Shown here: in pieces, positions 10,363 through 21,092 of the stretch
How positions within the stretch are numbered: the first letter of the stretch is position 1
How the letters are laid out: every line of letters begins with the position of its first letter
Assembly (NCBI RefSeq): GCF_947492455.1
Contig: NZ_CANLNB010000003.1
Location: forward strand, 124,001 to 188,000
Direction of reading: 5' to 3'
DNA length: 64,000 nucleotides
Source: an uncultured Aliiroseovarius sp.
GTDB lineage: Bacteria > Pseudomonadota > Alphaproteobacteria > Rhodobacterales > Rhodobacteraceae
Position numbers and translations under genes: made by a program
The notes under the pieces: model-generated
What the model saw: only the letters and a program-made list of their open reading frames with translations
Database searches by the model: none
Told to the model about the DNA's origin: nothing

Positions 10363-11352
10363 CTACTTGCGGATTTTCTTGAGGATTTCGTCCAGCGCGG
10401 GCGCCAAGGGGGCGTCAAACTGCGTGGATGAGAAGTCGATTGGCAAATCCGGTGCGTAGGTCGCCACCGTTTGTTCAAGGTGAAGCGGGCGGGTCAGCAG
10501 TGCGTCCTGCGCCCGAAGAAGCTTTTGCTGCTCGTCAGACAGGCGAAAGATCTCGGCGTGAAGGGCAAGCCCCGTCGCAAGGGGATCGTCCGCATTCATC
10601 ACCCGCTCGATCCCGATCCGGCGTCGTTTGTGAAGCGAGTGCAGCAGCGCCTTGCCCTGCACAGCATAGCGCAGAGATTTGAGTAACCAATGGCGGGCCG
10701 TTATGCCGTCAAAGTGCAAAATCCGCGCGTTTGCGGTGGTTTTGCCGGGCGACACCTCGCCGTGGAACTGTTCTTTGATGGCATGGATCCCGATGAATTT
10801 TTGCGCTGATAACCGCGCCATCGTCTTGCCCGACGTATGGCCCGACAGGCCGTTTTGTAGATAAGAGTTGCGAAAGCCATACACCTGCTCACGCACCTCG
10901 CGTGGCAGGCCCGGCGCGCGGAATATCCCGTCGAAGATTCCATCTTCGGGTGCGGTCCAGACGCGTTCCAGATTGGGAATATGCAGCCAGGTGTCGGTCT
11001 GTGCCAGGTCGGCCTCGATGCCATCGGGCGCCCACAAAAACTCGTCCGCATCGACATGCAGCAACCAGTCGGTCTGCTGTTTTCGCGCCACCAGATTGGC
11101 GTTCAGCGTTTGGCGCCTCGTCTGCCATGCGGGGCGTTTTCCAAGCTCGGAGGCGGTCCAATGAGCGGCGTCGCACAAGGTGACTTCAACCCCGGGGATC
11201 GCCGCCAAGACGGGGGCGGCCGGGTCGTCGGGGTCGTCGAAGAAAAGGTGTACTGTCTGTGCGCCAAGGCTTAAGTGATGGCACGCAAAAGCGAGAACAA
11301 GCTGTAGCGGCTCGCGCACGGTTGAGACGACGGACCAGCTGTGTTCGGGCAT
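10363..11352 (-). CDS. Glycosyltransferase family 2-like protein
   Basis: A 329-residue soluble protein. VVSTVREPLQLVLAFACHHLSLGA followed by LLHVDADEFLW is the signature of the Glyco_tranf_2_4 group, in which the DxD motif binds the metal and nucleotide sugar. The C-terminal half (residues about 150-329) is Arg/His-rich and family-specific. It converges on mdh and has no sugar-biosynthesis neighbours, so the acceptor is unknown. No strong ribosome site is visible before the ATG. Confidence 0.8.
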   Translation of the reverse strand: MPEHSWSVVSTVREPLQLVLAFACHHLSLGAQTVHLFFDDPDDPAAPVLAAIPGVEVTLCDAAHWTASELGKRPAWQTRRQTLNANLVARKQQTDWLLHVDADEFLWAPDGIEADLAQTDTWLHIPNLERVWTAPEDGIFDGIFRAPGLPREVREQVYGFRNSYLQNGLSGHTSGKTMARLSAQKFIGIHAIKEQFHGEVSPGKTTANARILHFDGITARHWLLKSLRYAVQGKALLHSLHKRRRIGIERVMNADDPLATGLALHAEIFRLSDEQQKLLRAQDALLTRPLHLEQTVATYAPDLPIDFSSTQFDAPLAPALDEILKKIRK

Positions 11353-11677
11353 TCAGGATCACTCGGGCAATGGGCTTTTCATCTGCCACTGAGGCAGAGA
11401 TGCCAGCAATTGTAAAGCGATCAGCGCCCTCTTGCGGTGCTATCCGAAAATCGAAAAACGCGTGTGCCGGGTCAGGTGTCGCTCGCGATGAAATAAGATT
11501 CGCAATCGGACTGATTTGCTGAAACTTAATGATTTGTGATCACACATTTTGAGGTGTGATCACAAAAACGGCGTCTTCACCAAAAAATCGCCCAAATTTG
11601 CAAAAAACGTTTCGGCCTTCTGCTTCACCTGTGCATTTTGTCCAAGACCCAATGGACCAACTGGATAGGATGATTTC
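11353..11677 (+). promoter_or_regulatory. sucC promoter region with tandem TGTGATCACA operators
   Basis: This 325-base region holds two perfect TGTGATCACA palindromes (11535-11544 and 11555-11564, 20-bp spacing), flanked by TT and AA. They lie about 115-145 bp before the sucC start, much like the pair before sdhC. This arrangement predicts shared control of the two TCA operons. Nothing gene-like is visible between the glycosyltransferase start and the operators. Confidence 0.7.
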
Positions 11678-12871
11678 ATGAACATTCATGAATACCAGGC
11701 GAAGGCCCTTCTGAAATCCTACGGCGCACCCGTTTCGGACGGCCGCGTTGTACTGAAAGCAGAAGATGCCAAAACCGCCGCAGGTGAACTCGACGGACCG
11801 CTTTGGGTGGTCAAAGCGCAAATCCACGCAGGTGGCCGCGGCAAAGGTTCCTTCAAGGAAGCTGACGCTGGCGAAAAGGGCGGTGTCCGCCTGACCAAGT
11901 CGGTGGAAGAAGCCGCTGAAGAAGCCAAGAAGATGCTGGGCCGCACCCTTGTGACCCACCAGACCGGCCCGGCCGGCAAGCAGGTTAACCGCATCTACAT
12001 CGAAGCCGGCTCCGGCATCGAGCGTGAGCTGTACCTGGCGCTGCTGGTTGACCGCCAGACCTCGCGTATTTCGTTCGTATGCTCGACCGAAGGCGGCATG
12101 GACATCGAGGAAGTGGCAGCCGCCACCCCCGAAAAGATCCTGAGCTTCTCGGTTGATCCGGCCACCGGCTATCAAGCCTACCACGGCCGCCGCATTGCAT
12201 TCTCGCTGGGCCTGGAAGGCGCTCAGGTCAAGCAGTGTGTGGCACTGATGGGCAAGCTCTACCAAGCTTTCGTTGAGAAAGATATGGAGATGCTGGAAAT
12301 CAACCCGCTGATCATCACCGATGGCGGCGACCTGAAAGTTCTGGACGCCAAGGTTGGCTTCGACGGCAACGCTGTTTACCGCCACCAAGACATCGCCGAG
12401 CTGCGCGACGTCACCGAAGAAGACCCGAAAGAGCTGGAAGCGTCGAAATACGACCTGAACTACATCGCTCTGGACGGTGAAATCGGCTGCATGGTGAACG
12501 GTGCTGGTCTGGCTATGGCCACCATGGACATCATCAAGCTGTACGGCGCTGAACCGGCCAACTTCCTGGACGTTGGTGGCGGCGCCACCAAAGAGAAAGT
12601 GACCGAAGCCTTCAAGATCATCACCTCGGACCCGAACGTAAAGGGCATCCTTGTGAACATCTTCGGCGGCATCATGCGCTGTGACGTCATCGCCGAGGGC
12701 GTGGTTGCAGCCGTGAAAGAAGTGGGCCTGCAGGTTCCGCTGGTCGTGCGTCTGGAAGGTACCAACGTGGAAGCCGGTAAAGACATCATCAACAACTCGG
12801 ACGTTGATGTGATCGCAGCCGACAACCTGTCGGACGGTGCAGAGAAAATCGTGAAAGCGGTGAAAGGCTAA
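11678..12871 (+). CDS. sucC: Succinyl-CoA synthetase (ADP-forming) beta subunit
   Basis: Nucleotide- and succinate-binding subunit of the enzyme that makes ATP from succinyl-CoA. The 397-residue ATP-grasp protein starts [19 protein letters not shown], has [16 protein letters not shown] for nucleotide binding, EINPLIIT for metal coordination and [21 protein letters not shown] near the end. First gene of the sucCDAB cluster; sucD follows after a four-base gap. Two operator palindromes lie upstream. Confidence 0.98.
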   Translation: MNIHEYQAKALLKSYGAPVSDGRVVLKAEDAKTAAGELDGPLWVVKAQIHAGGRGKGSFKEADAGEKGGVRLTKSVEEAAEEAKKMLGRTLVTHQTGPAGKQVNRIYIEAGSGIERELYLALLVDRQTSRISFVCSTEGGMDIEEVAAATPEKILSFSVDPATGYQAYHGRRIAFSLGLEGAQVKQCVALMGKLYQAFVEKDMEMLEINPLIITDGGDLKVLDAKVGFDGNAVYRHQDIAELRDVTEEDPKELEASKYDLNYIALDGEIGCMVNGAGLAMATMDIIKLYGAEPANFLDVGGGATKEKVTEAFKIITSDPNVKGILVNIFGGIMRCDVIAEGVVAAVKEVGLQVPLVVRLEGTNVEAGKDIINNSDVDVIAADNLSDGAEKIVKAVKG

Positions 12872-12875
12872 GACA

Positions 12876-13757
12876 ATGGCAGTTCTTATTGACGAAAACA
12901 CCAAGGTCATCTGTCAGGGTCTGACCGGCTCGCAGGGTACCTTTCACTCGGAACAGGCCATTGCATATGGCACCAAAATGGTCGGCGGTGTAACGCCGGG
13001 CAAAGGTGGCCAGACGCATCTGGACCTGCCGATCTTCAACTCGGTTCACGAAGCCAAGCACGTCACCGAAGCCAACGCTTCTGTAATTTATGTGCCGCCG
13101 CCCTTCGCTGCGGATTCGATCCTGGAAGCGATCGACGCAGAGATGGAACTGATCGTCTGCATCACCGAAGGCATTCCGGTGCTGGACATGATGAAGGTAC
13201 AGCGCGCTCTGGAAGGCTCGGCCTCGCGCCTGATCGGCCCGAACTGCCCCGGTGTCATCACGCCGGACGCCTGTAAGATCGGCATTATGCCTGGCCACAT
13301 CCACAAGCGTGGTTCGGTTGGCGTTGTGTCGCGCTCGGGTACGCTGACCTATGAAGCTGTGAAACAGACTTCGGACATCGGTCTGGGCCAGTCGACTGCG
13401 GTTGGTATCGGTGGTGACCCCATCAAAGGTACCGAGCACATCGACGTACTGGACATGTTCCTGGACGACGACGAGACCCAGTCGATCATCATGATCGGTG
13501 AAATCGGTGGTTCGGCAGAAGAAGAAGCTGCTGAATTCCTGGCCGAACAGAAGAAGAAGGGCCGCTGGAAGCCGGTCGCTGGCTTCATCGCTGGCCGTAC
13601 GGCACCTCCGGGCCGCCGCATGGGCCACGCTGGCGCGATTGTTGCCGGTGGTAAAGGCGGTGCCGAAGACAAGATCGAAGCCATGCGCTCGGCTGGCATC
13701 GTTGTTGCAGACAGCCCCGCCACGCTGGGCGAGGCCGTTCTGAAGGCAATCGGCTAA
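12876..13757 (+). CDS. sucD: Succinyl-CoA synthetase alpha subunit
   Basis: CoA-binding subunit carrying the phosphohistidine. The 293 residues include [20 protein letters not shown] (CoA-binding Rossmann part), [13 protein letters not shown] and the phosphorylation-site region [16 protein letters not shown], in which the His of MGHAGAI is the expected phosphorylated residue. It is followed by a hairpin before sucA. Confidence 0.98.
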   Translation: MAVLIDENTKVICQGLTGSQGTFHSEQAIAYGTKMVGGVTPGKGGQTHLDLPIFNSVHEAKHVTEANASVIYVPPPFAADSILEAIDAEMELIVCITEGIPVLDMMKVQRALEGSASRLIGPNCPGVITPDACKIGIMPGHIHKRGSVGVVSRSGTLTYEAVKQTSDIGLGQSTAVGIGGDPIKGTEHIDVLDMFLDDDETQSIIMIGEIGGSAEEEAAEFLAEQKKKGRWKPVAGFIAGRTAPPGRRMGHAGAIVAGGKGGAEDKIEAMRSAGIVVADSPATLGEAVLKAIG

Positions 13758-13766
13758 TACTCTCAT

Positions 13767-13798
13767 CGCGCGCCCCAATCCCTTGGGGCGCGCGTTTT
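13767..13798 (+). terminator. Intercistronic hairpin between sucD and sucA
   Basis: Perfect 12-bp stem CGCGCGCCCCAA/TTGGGGCGCGCG with a TCCC loop, then only four T residues. Likely a partial terminator or mRNA-processing/stabilising element that sets the ratio of sucCD to sucAB transcripts, since no separate sucA promoter is obvious in the 60-bp gap. Confidence 0.7.
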
Positions 13799-13817
13799 CA
13801 AATTCTCAGGTGACCCA

Positions 13818-16796
13818 ATGAACGACCAGAGCCCCAACGACATCTTCCACGCGTCCAGCTTCATGCAAGGCCACAATGCCGAGTATCTAGAGCAGCTTTA
13901 CGCCCAGTATGTGAAGGATCCCAACGCAGTTGACGCCGCATGGCATGCGTTTTTCGCAGAGCTTGGGGATGACGCCCGCGACGTAACCGCCGAGGCCGCA
14001 GGCCCCAGCTGGGCGCGCGGTGACTGGCCTCCGATGCCGGATGGGGATCGGGTGCATGCGCTGGACGGTCAATGGCCCGAAGCCCCTGCCGAAGAAGGTA
14101 AGGCGGCTGCCAAGAAGATCGAAGCGAAAGCCGCTGAAAAGGGCGTATCGCTGTCGGACGGTCAGGTGAAACGCGCGGTGCTGGATTCGATCCGCGCGCT
14201 GATGCTGATCCGCGCGTATCGTATCCGTGGTCACCTTGTTGCGGATCTGGACCCGCTGGGCATGCAGCAGCGCGTTCCCCATCCTGAACTGGACCCTGCG
14301 TCCTACGGCTTCACCGATGCCGACATGGATCGCCCGATCTTCATCGACAATGTTCTGGGGCTTGAGGTCGCGTCGATCCGTCAGATCCTCGACATCGTGA
14401 AGCGCACCTATTGCGGCACCTTTGCGCTGCAATACATGCACATCTCGAACCCGGAAGAAGCTGGCTGGCTGAAAGAACGCATCGAAGGGTTCGACAAGGA
14501 AATCCGCTTTACGCAGGAAGGCCGTAAGGCGATCCTGAACAAGCTGGTTGAGGCCGAGGGCTTCGAGAAATTCCTGCACGTGAAATACATGGGCACCAAG
14601 CGTTTCGGCCTTGATGGTGGTGAAGCGCTGATCCCGGCGATGGAACAGATCATCAAGCGCGGCGGTCAGCTGGGCCTGAAAGAAATCGTCATCGGCATGC
14701 CCCACCGTGGCCGCCTGTCGGTTCTGGCCAACGTGATGCAGAAGCCGTACCGCGCGATCTTCAACGAATTCCAGGGCGGCAGCTTCAAGCCGGAGGAAGT
14801 CGACGGCTCGGGCGACGTGAAATACCACCTTGGCGCCTCGTCGGACCGCGAGTTCGACGACAACAAGGTCCACCTGTCGCTGACCGCGAACCCGTCACAC
14901 CTTGAAGCCGTGAACCCGGTTGTTCTGGGTAAGGTTCGCGCCAAGCAGGAACAGATGAACGACGTGGATCGCGATCAGGTTCTGCCGATCCTGCTGCACG
15001 GTGATGCGGCCTTTGCGGGTCAGGGCGTCGTGGCCGAAGGCTTTGGCCTGTCGGGTCTGGTCGGTCACAAGACCGGCGGCACGATGCATATCGTGGTGAA
15101 CAACCAGATCGGCTTCACCACCGCGCCGCACTTCTCGCGCTCGTCACCTTATCCGACGGACATCGCCCTGATGGTGGAAGCCCCGATCTTCCACGTAAAC
15201 GGCGACGACCCGGAAGCTGTGGTGCACGCTGCTCGCGTCGCGACCGAGTTCCGTCAGAAGTTCCACAAAGACGTGGTTCTGGACATCTTCTGCTATCGCC
15301 GGTTTGGTCACAACGAAGGCGACGAGCCGATGTTCACCAACCCGATGATGTACAAGAACATCAAGAAACATAAGACCACGCTGCAGCTGTATACCGAGCG
15401 TCTGGTCAAGGATGGCCTGATCCCGGAAGGCGAAATCGAGGACATGAAAGCGGCCTTCCAGGCCCACATGAACGAAGAGTTCGAAGCTGGGAAAGACTAT
15501 AAGCCGAACAAGGCCGACTGGCTGGACGGGCGCTGGTCGCACCTTGATCGCAACAGCGACGAGTATCAGCGTGGCAAGACCGATATCTCGACCGAGACCT
15601 TCCAAGAAGTTGGCAAAGCGCTGTCGACCGCACCGGACGGCTTCCCGATGCACAAGACGGTTGGTCGTCTTCTGGACACCAAAGCCAAGATGTTTGAAAG
15701 CGGCACTGGCTTTGACTGGGCAACCGCAGAAGCACTGGCCTTTGGCTCGCTGCTGACCGAAGGCTTCCCGGTCCGTCTGGCCGGTCAGGACTGTACGCGC
15801 GGCACGTTCTCGCAGCGCCACTCGGGTCTGATCAACCAGGAAAACGAAGAGCGTTACTATCCGCTGAACAATATCCGCGAGGGTCAGGCCCATTACGAGG
15901 TTATCGACTCGATGCTGTCGGAATACGCGGTGCTGGGCTTTGAATATGGCTATTCGCTGGCTGAACCCAACGCGCTGGTGATGTGGGAAGCCCAGTTTGG
16001 CGACTTTGCCAACGGTGCGCAGATCATGTTCGATCAGTTCATCTCGTCGGGTGAAAGCAAATGGCTGCGTATGTCCGGTCTGACCGTCCTTCTGCCGCAC
16101 GGTTTCGAAGGGCAGGGTCCGGAACACAGCTCGGCCCGCCTGGAGCGTTTCCTGCAGATGTGTGGTGGTGACAACTGGATCGTGGCGAACTGCTCGACCC
16201 CGGCCAACTATTTCCACATTCTGCGCCGTCAGCTGCATCGCGGCTATCGTAAGCCTTTGATCATGATGACGCCGAAATCGCTTCTGCGCCACAAGCTGTG
16301 CGTGTCGGACGCCAAGGACTTCACCGAAGGTTCCAGCTTCCACCGCGTATTGTGGGATGATGGCGATCGTGACAACGGCACGGGCCGTTCGGACGCCAAG
16401 CTGGTCAAGGACGACAAGATCAAGCGCGTCGTCATGTGTTCGGGCAAGGTTTACTACGACCTGCTGGAAGAGCGCGATAAGCGCGGCATCAACGACGTCT
16501 ATATCCTGCGCCTTGAGCAGTTCTATCCGTTCCCGGCCATGTCCTGCGTCAAGGAACTGGAACGCTTCAAGCAAGCAGAGATCGTCTGGTGTCAGGAAGA
16601 ACCGAAGAACCAGGGCGCCTGGTCCTTTGTCGAACCGAATATCGAATGGGTGCTGACCCGCATCGGCGCGAAACACACGCGTCCGGTCTATGCCGGTCGT
16701 CCGGCGGCAGCCTCGCCCGCAACGGGTCTGGCATCGACCCACAAAGCACAACAAGAAGCGTTGGTGGATGCCGCGCTGACTATTGAAGGGAAATAA
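13818..16796 (+). CDS. sucA: 2-oxoglutarate dehydrogenase E1 component
   Basis: ThDP-dependent decarboxylase of the 2-oxoglutarate dehydrogenase complex. The 992-residue protein begins with the E2-binding helix region SSFMQGHNAEYLEQLYAQY, contains GMPHRGRLSVLANV, the ThDP/Mg region GDAAFAGQGVV...NNQIGFTT, RRFGHNEGDEP, and the C-terminal transketolase-like part with LPHGFEGQGPEHSSARLERFLQ. Length fits the family. It is three bases upstream of sucB. Confidence 0.98.
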   Translation: MNDQSPNDIFHASSFMQGHNAEYLEQLYAQYVKDPNAVDAAWHAFFAELGDDARDVTAEAAGPSWARGDWPPMPDGDRVHALDGQWPEAPAEEGKAAAKKIEAKAAEKGVSLSDGQVKRAVLDSIRALMLIRAYRIRGHLVADLDPLGMQQRVPHPELDPASYGFTDADMDRPIFIDNVLGLEVASIRQILDIVKRTYCGTFALQYMHISNPEEAGWLKERIEGFDKEIRFTQEGRKAILNKLVEAEGFEKFLHVKYMGTKRFGLDGGEALIPAMEQIIKRGGQLGLKEIVIGMPHRGRLSVLANVMQKPYRAIFNEFQGGSFKPEEVDGSGDVKYHLGASSDREFDDNKVHLSLTANPSHLEAVNPVVLGKVRAKQEQMNDVDRDQVLPILLHGDAAFAGQGVVAEGFGLSGLVGHKTGGTMHIVVNNQIGFTTAPHFSRSSPYPTDIALMVEAPIFHVNGDDPEAVVHAARVATEFRQKFHKDVVLDIFCYRRFGHNEGDEPMFTNPMMYKNIKKHKTTLQLYTERLVKDGLIPEGEIEDMKAAFQAHMNEEFEAGKDYKPNKADWLDGRWSHLDRNSDEYQRGKTDISTETFQEVGKALSTAPDGFPMHKTVGRLLDTKAKMFESGTGFDWATAEALAFGSLLTEGFPVRLAGQDCTRGTFSQRHSGLINQENEERYYPLNNIREGQAHYEVIDSMLSEYAVLGFEYGYSLAEPNALVMWEAQFGDFANGAQIMFDQFISSGESKWLRMSGLTVLLPHGFEGQGPEHSSARLERFLQMCGGDNWIVANCSTPANYFHILRRQLHRGYRKPLIMMTPKSLLRHKLCVSDAKDFTEGSSFHRVLWDDGDRDNGTGRSDAKLVKDDKIKRVVMCSGKVYYDLLEERDKRGINDVYILRLEQFYPFPAMSCVKELERFKQAEIVWCQEEPKNQGAWSFVEPNIEWVLTRIGAKHTRPVYAGRPAAASPATGLASTHKAQQEALVDAALTIEGK

Positions 16797-16799
16797 GCC

Positions 16800-18272
16800 A
16801 TGAGCATTGAAGTACGTGTCCCCACGCTGGGCGAAAGCGTGACCGAAGCCACGGTCGCAACATGGTTCAAGAAACCCGGCGACGCCGTTGCCGTAGACGA
16901 GATGCTCTGCGAGCTGGAAACCGATAAAGTGACCGTCGAAGTACCGTCGCCTGCCGCTGGTACGCTGGGCGAGATCGTCGCCGCCGAAGGTGAGACCGTT
17001 GGTGTTGATGCGCTGCTGGCCATGATCGGTGAAGGCGAAGGGGCCGCTCCGGCACCTGCCGCTGCTGAGGCTGCCCCTGCGGGTGACGCTGGCCAAGCTG
17101 TTGACGTCATGGTTCCGGCGCTGGGCGAAAGCGTGTCGGAAGCCACCGTATCGACCTGGTTCAAGCAGGTTGGCGACGCTGTTGCGCAGGACGAAATGCT
17201 GTGCGAGCTGGAAACCGACAAGGTGTCGGTTGAGGTCCCGGCCCCCGCCGCTGGCGTTCTGGCTGAGATCCTGGCCCCTGAAGGCACCACCGTTGACGCG
17301 TCGGCCAAACTGGCCGTCTTGTCTTCCGGCGGTGCGGTAGCCGCCGCTCCGACTGCTGCGCCTGCCGCGGCTGCTGCACCTGCGGCGGCTGGCAAGGACG
17401 TGGAAGACGCGCCCTCGGCCAAGAAAGCCATGGCAGAAGCTGGCCTGAACCCCGCCGACGTGCAGGGCACCGGTCGTGACGGTCGCGTGATGAAGCACGA
17501 CGTTGCTGCCGCCTTGGCCGCGCCGAAAACCGCTGCACCGGCCCCGGCTGCTCCGCGTGCCGCTGGCGATGCATCGCGCGAAGAGCGTGTGAAAATGACG
17601 CGCTTGCGTCAGACCATCGCGCGCCGCCTGAAAGACAGCCAGAACACTGCCGCCATGCTGACCACCTATAACGAGGTGGACATGACGGAAACGATGGCTC
17701 TGCGCAAAGAGTACAAAGACCTGTTCGAGAAGAAGCACGGCGTCCGTCTGGGCTTCATGTCGTTCTTCACCAAGGCTTGCTGCCACGCGCTGAAAGAAGT
17801 GCCGGAAGTGAACGCCGAGATCGACGGCACCGACATCGTTTACAAGAACTATGTGAACATGGGCATCGCCGCTGGTACACCCACTGGTCTTGTGGTTCCG
17901 GTCATCAACGATGCCGACAGCATGTCCTTCGCCGAGATCGAGAAAGCCATCGCCGAAAAAGGCCGCCGCGCCCGTGACGGCAAGCTCAGCATGGAAGAAA
18001 TGCAGGGCGGCACCTTCACCATCTCGAACGGTGGTGTCTATGGCTCGCTGATGTCGTCGCCGATCCTGAACCCGCCGCAGTCGGGTATCCTTGGCATGCA
18101 CAAGATCCAAGACCGCCCGATGGCGATCAACGGTCAGGTTGTCATCCGCCCGATGATGTATCTGGCGCTGAGCTATGACCACCGCATCGTTGACGGCAAA
18201 GGCGCCGTGACCTTCCTGGTGCGCGTGAAAGAAGCTCTGGAAGATCCGCGCCGCCTGCTGATGGATCTGTAA
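16800..18272 (+). CDS. sucB: Dihydrolipoyl succinyltransferase E2 with two lipoyl domains
   Basis: Core of the 2-oxoglutarate dehydrogenase complex, transferring succinyl groups to CoA. Two lipoyl domains are present: residues about 1-76 (ETDK, lipoyl Lys43) and about 102-176 (ETDK, Lys141), each preceded by a near-identical LGESV.EATV.TWFK block and separated by Ala/Pro-rich linkers. A peripheral subunit-binding domain ([18 protein letters not shown]) and the catalytic domain with the active-site SYDHRIVDG follow. The usual bacterial SucB (about 400 residues) has one lipoyl domain; this one has 490 residues. Confidence 0.96.
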   Translation: MSIEVRVPTLGESVTEATVATWFKKPGDAVAVDEMLCELETDKVTVEVPSPAAGTLGEIVAAEGETVGVDALLAMIGEGEGAAPAPAAAEAAPAGDAGQAVDVMVPALGESVSEATVSTWFKQVGDAVAQDEMLCELETDKVSVEVPAPAAGVLAEILAPEGTTVDASAKLAVLSSGGAVAAAPTAAPAAAAAPAAAGKDVEDAPSAKKAMAEAGLNPADVQGTGRDGRVMKHDVAAALAAPKTAAPAPAAPRAAGDASREERVKMTRLRQTIARRLKDSQNTAAMLTTYNEVDMTETMALRKEYKDLFEKKHGVRLGFMSFFTKACCHALKEVPEVNAEIDGTDIVYKNYVNMGIAAGTPTGLVVPVINDADSMSFAEIEKAIAEKGRRARDGKLSMEEMQGGTFTISNGGVYGSLMSSPILNPPQSGILGMHKIQDRPMAINGQVVIRPMMYLALSYDHRIVDGKGAVTFLVRVKEALEDPRRLLMDL

Positions 18273-18279
18273 TGAACCT

Positions 18280-18309
18280 TGGCGCGCTCGGCACTGGTCG
18301 GGCGCGCCA
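18280..18309 (+). other. Hairpin downstream of sucB
   Basis: TGGCGCGC and GCGCGCCA form a perfect 8-bp stem with a 14-base loop just after the sucB stop. There is no T-run, so it is more likely a transcript stabiliser or pause than a terminator. Confidence 0.45.
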
Positions 18310-18398
18310 GCATCCTGTTTCCGGCGCACGACTTAGGTCAAAGACCGGCATGCTATCGCGTGCTAACGTCGCCACACACACAGAGGGAGTTTCTGACC

Positions 18399-18668
18399 AT
18401 GGCAACCCATGTACTCTGGCAAGCTGACGTGGCGGATTTCGACGCGTGGTACACCGTCTTCAAACAGGACCGTTTCAACCGCAAAGCTGTTGGCCTCAAA
18501 ACATTGCACGTCTGGAAAGACCCGGATCAGGACAACCACGCAGTGGCCCTGTTCCAGGTTCTGGACCTCGACCGGGCACGCGCCTTCTTCGACTCCGAGG
18601 AACTGGCCATGCATATGGAGCGTGACGGCGTCATCAATGTGAATGTGAAGCTGCTGACCCCGGTTTAA
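18399..18668 (+). CDS. Small conserved hypothetical protein in the suc cluster
   Basis: An 89-residue protein, MATHVLWQADVADFDAWYTVF at its start, with a ferredoxin-like beta-alpha-beta look reminiscent of antibiotic-monooxygenase/dimeric alpha-beta barrel proteins; that fold suggestion is inference. I start at 18399 because GAGGGAG precedes this ATG. It lies between sucB and the hydrolase-like gene, ahead of lpd. Function unknown. Confidence 0.7.
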   Translation: MATHVLWQADVADFDAWYTVFKQDRFNRKAVGLKTLHVWKDPDQDNHAVALFQVLDLDRARAFFDSEELAMHMERDGVINVNVKLLTPV

Positions 18669-18774
18669 AGGAGCGAACCGTAACGGCATTCGGCCTGTAT
18701 CCTTGGCGCTCTCGTATTGCGAAGCTGGGAAACCTTGCCGCCGCATAGATGCTTATCTCGGAGTTACTCAGCTC

Positions 18775-19548
18775 ATGTCAGACCATGCGCAGCCAAAACT
18801 TGAAATGGCTACACTGAACCGCCGCTTGCGTCGCAGTCATCAGATCGTCGCCGATCTGCATGCCGAGATCGTCCGATTTCATGGTCCCATCTTGCCCCGT
18901 GGTAAGAACGGCGATCAATATGTTCCCGTTGTGTTTGAGAAGGCCCCAAGTGCAAAGGGCACTATTTTTTCCTTTGCAGGGCTGCAAGCTCACGGCGACC
19001 GTACTGATATCGAGTTCGGCGGCTTGTTGGCAGGTATTCCTTATTGCAAGGTCTACGTTAAGGACTATGCGCAATGCTGGTATCAGCACGGGCTTGAGGG
19101 GTTGGGCAGCACTCGGATTGAAGCGTTCAGGGCTCTCGCCAATGCCTTCAAAGATCTCCCGCGGCCCTGGATCGCGATTGGTTGCAGCGCCGGAGGTTAT
19201 GCTGCCTTGCTTGCAGGGGCCGCAATGAAGGCAGATAAAGTCGTGGCATACTGTCCACAAACACACATCACGCGTGATGTCTTTGTAAAGTTCAGCCAGA
19301 TTCTTCCCCGGTCTAGAAACTTTAAACTGCGCGCGCCGGACAATGATTTGGCCCATTCTTTGGCGGAACTACCGCCGGTGCCCAGCGATATTCATTTTGG
19401 CGCGAAAAACGAAACAGATGCCTCGCAAGCCAAGCGGCTGGGTCACTTGCCCCAGGTTGCGTTGTATTCACACCCCATAGGTAGTCACAACATCGCAGGT
19501 TATTTGCGCATGAATGACTGCCTGCTTTCCACTATTCTTGAGCCATAA
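18775..19548 (+). CDS. Alpha/beta-hydrolase-like protein inserted before lpd
   Basis: About 257 residues. [27 protein letters not shown] has the nucleophile-elbow pattern G-x-S-x-G (GCSAGG) of alpha/beta hydrolases, followed by a strand-helix pattern; the His candidate is in [14 protein letters not shown] near the C-terminus. No signal peptide is seen. The start at 18775 has GGAG upstream; a TTG at 18703 is in frame but less likely. Codon use and base composition look less GC-rich than the suc genes around it, suggesting a later insertion between sucB and lpd. Substrate unknown. Confidence 0.65.
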   Translation: MSDHAQPKLEMATLNRRLRRSHQIVADLHAEIVRFHGPILPRGKNGDQYVPVVFEKAPSAKGTIFSFAGLQAHGDRTDIEFGGLLAGIPYCKVYVKDYAQCWYQHGLEGLGSTRIEAFRALANAFKDLPRPWIAIGCSAGGYAALLAGAAMKADKVVAYCPQTHITRDVFVKFSQILPRSRNFKLRAPDNDLAHSLAELPPVPSDIHFGAKNETDASQAKRLGHLPQVALYSHPIGSHNIAGYLRMNDCLLSTILEP

Positions 19549-19565
19549 CTCCCAAGGAGGATTCC

Positions 19566-20951
19566 ATGTCCCAATATGACGTAATCGTAATCGGTGGTGG
19601 CCCGGGCGGCTATGTATGCGCCATCCGTTGTGCCCAGCTGGGCCTGAAAACCGCATGTGTCGAGGGTCGCGAGACCTTGGGTGGCACTTGCCTGAACGTG
19701 GGCTGTATCCCCTCGAAGGCGCTGCTGCACGCGTCGCACAGCCTGCACGAAGCCGAGCATAACTTCGCCAAGATGGGCCTGAAGGGCAAAAGCCCCTCGG
19801 TCGATTGGAAAGAGATGCTGGCCTATAAGGACGACGTCATCGGTCAGAACACCAAGGGCATCGAGTTCCTGTTCAAGAAGAACAAAGTGGACTGGCTGAA
19901 AGGTTGGGGGTCGATCCCAGCGGCTGGTCAGGTCAAGGTGGGCGACGATGTGCACAACGCCAAGCACATCGTGATCGCCTCGGGGTCCGAGCCGTCGAGC
20001 CTGCCGGGTGTTGAAGTGGACGAGAAAGTCGTCGTGACCTCGACCGGCGCGCTTGAGCTGCCGAAAATCCCGAAGAAGATGGTTGTCATCGGCGCGGGCG
20101 TGATCGGTCTGGAAATGGGCTCGGTCTATGCACGTCTGGGGTCGGAAGTGACTGTTGTTGAATTCCTCGACGACATCACCCCTGGCATGGACAAAGACAT
20201 CCAGAAGACCTTCCAGCGCACGCTGAAAAAGCAGGGCCTGAACTTCATCATGGGCGCTGCCGTTCAGAACGTGGACGCCAAGAAGACCAAGGCGACTGTG
20301 AACTACAAGCTGCGCAAGGATGACAGCGAACATTCGATCGATGCCGATGTGGTGCTTGTTGCCACGGGTCGTCGTCCGTTCGTAGACGGTCTGGGTCTGG
20401 AAGCCGCTGGCGTGAAGATGACCGAACGCGGTCAGATCGCCACCGACCACTGGAAAACCTCGGTTCCCGGCATCTGGGCGATCGGCGACGTGACCGAAGG
20501 TCCGATGCTGGCCCACAAGGCGGAAGACGAAGGTATGGCCGCTGCTGAAAGCATCGCCGGTCAGGCGGGCCACGTGAACTATGACGTGATCCCCGGCGTG
20601 ATCTACACCTCGCCCGAGGTCGCATCGGTTGGTAAGACCGAACAGGAGCTGAAAGAAGCTGGCGTTGACTACAAAGTCGGCAAGTTTAGCTTCATGGGCA
20701 ACGGCCGTGCGAAGGCTGTGTTCATGGGCGATGGCTTCGTGAAGATTCTGGCCGACAAGGCAACCGACCGCGTGCTGGGCGTCCACATCATGGGCCCCGC
20801 CGCTGGCGAGCTGATCCACGAAGCCTGCGTGCTGATGGAATACGGCGGCTCGGCCGAAGATCTGGCCCGCACCTGCCACGCCCACCCGACCTTCTCGGAA
20901 GCAGTGCGTGAAGCAGCTTTGGCCTGCGGCGACGGTGCGATCCACGCGTAA
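19566..20951 (+). CDS. lpd: Dihydrolipoamide dehydrogenase E3
   Basis: Reoxidises the dihydrolipoyl groups of the 2-oxoglutarate dehydrogenase complex with NAD. The 461-residue flavoprotein shows the FAD motif [16 protein letters not shown], the redox pair in [13 protein letters not shown] (Cys42, Cys47), the NAD-binding [23 protein letters not shown] and the catalytic C-terminal [21 protein letters not shown] lies just before the ATG. A terminator follows. Confidence 0.97.
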   Translation: MSQYDVIVIGGGPGGYVCAIRCAQLGLKTACVEGRETLGGTCLNVGCIPSKALLHASHSLHEAEHNFAKMGLKGKSPSVDWKEMLAYKDDVIGQNTKGIEFLFKKNKVDWLKGWGSIPAAGQVKVGDDVHNAKHIVIASGSEPSSLPGVEVDEKVVVTSTGALELPKIPKKMVVIGAGVIGLEMGSVYARLGSEVTVVEFLDDITPGMDKDIQKTFQRTLKKQGLNFIMGAAVQNVDAKKTKATVNYKLRKDDSEHSIDADVVLVATGRRPFVDGLGLEAAGVKMTERGQIATDHWKTSVPGIWAIGDVTEGPMLAHKAEDEGMAAAESIAGQAGHVNYDVIPGVIYTSPEVASVGKTEQELKEAGVDYKVGKFSFMGNGRAKAVFMGDGFVKILADKATDRVLGVHIMGPAAGELIHEACVLMEYGGSAEDLARTCHAHPTFSEAVREAALACGDGAIHA

Positions 20952-20974
20952 CTAAGCGCCTTAGACGACTTAAG

Positions 20975-21002
20975 AAAGCGCCCTGTATGGGGCGCTTTTT
21001 TT
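20975..21002 (+). terminator. Intrinsic terminator of the suc-lpd cluster
   Basis: AAAGCGCCC and GGGCGCTTT form a 9-bp stem with a 6-base loop, continuing into a run of T residues. Confidence 0.9.
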
Positions 21003-21092
21003 GTTTTCCGAGGAAAATAATCAGAAAAGTGATCTTGAAGCGCGGTGTCTGCGTATCACATGTAGGCAAACGATACTTCGCGGGGAAATCAC

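Noticed and set aside
15144-18329. Very long open frame (1061 codons) on the minus strand opposite sucA/sucB
   Set aside because: It is the antisense image of two well-recognised genes in GC-rich DNA; its translation is rich in His/Arg/Gly and has no recognisable domain.
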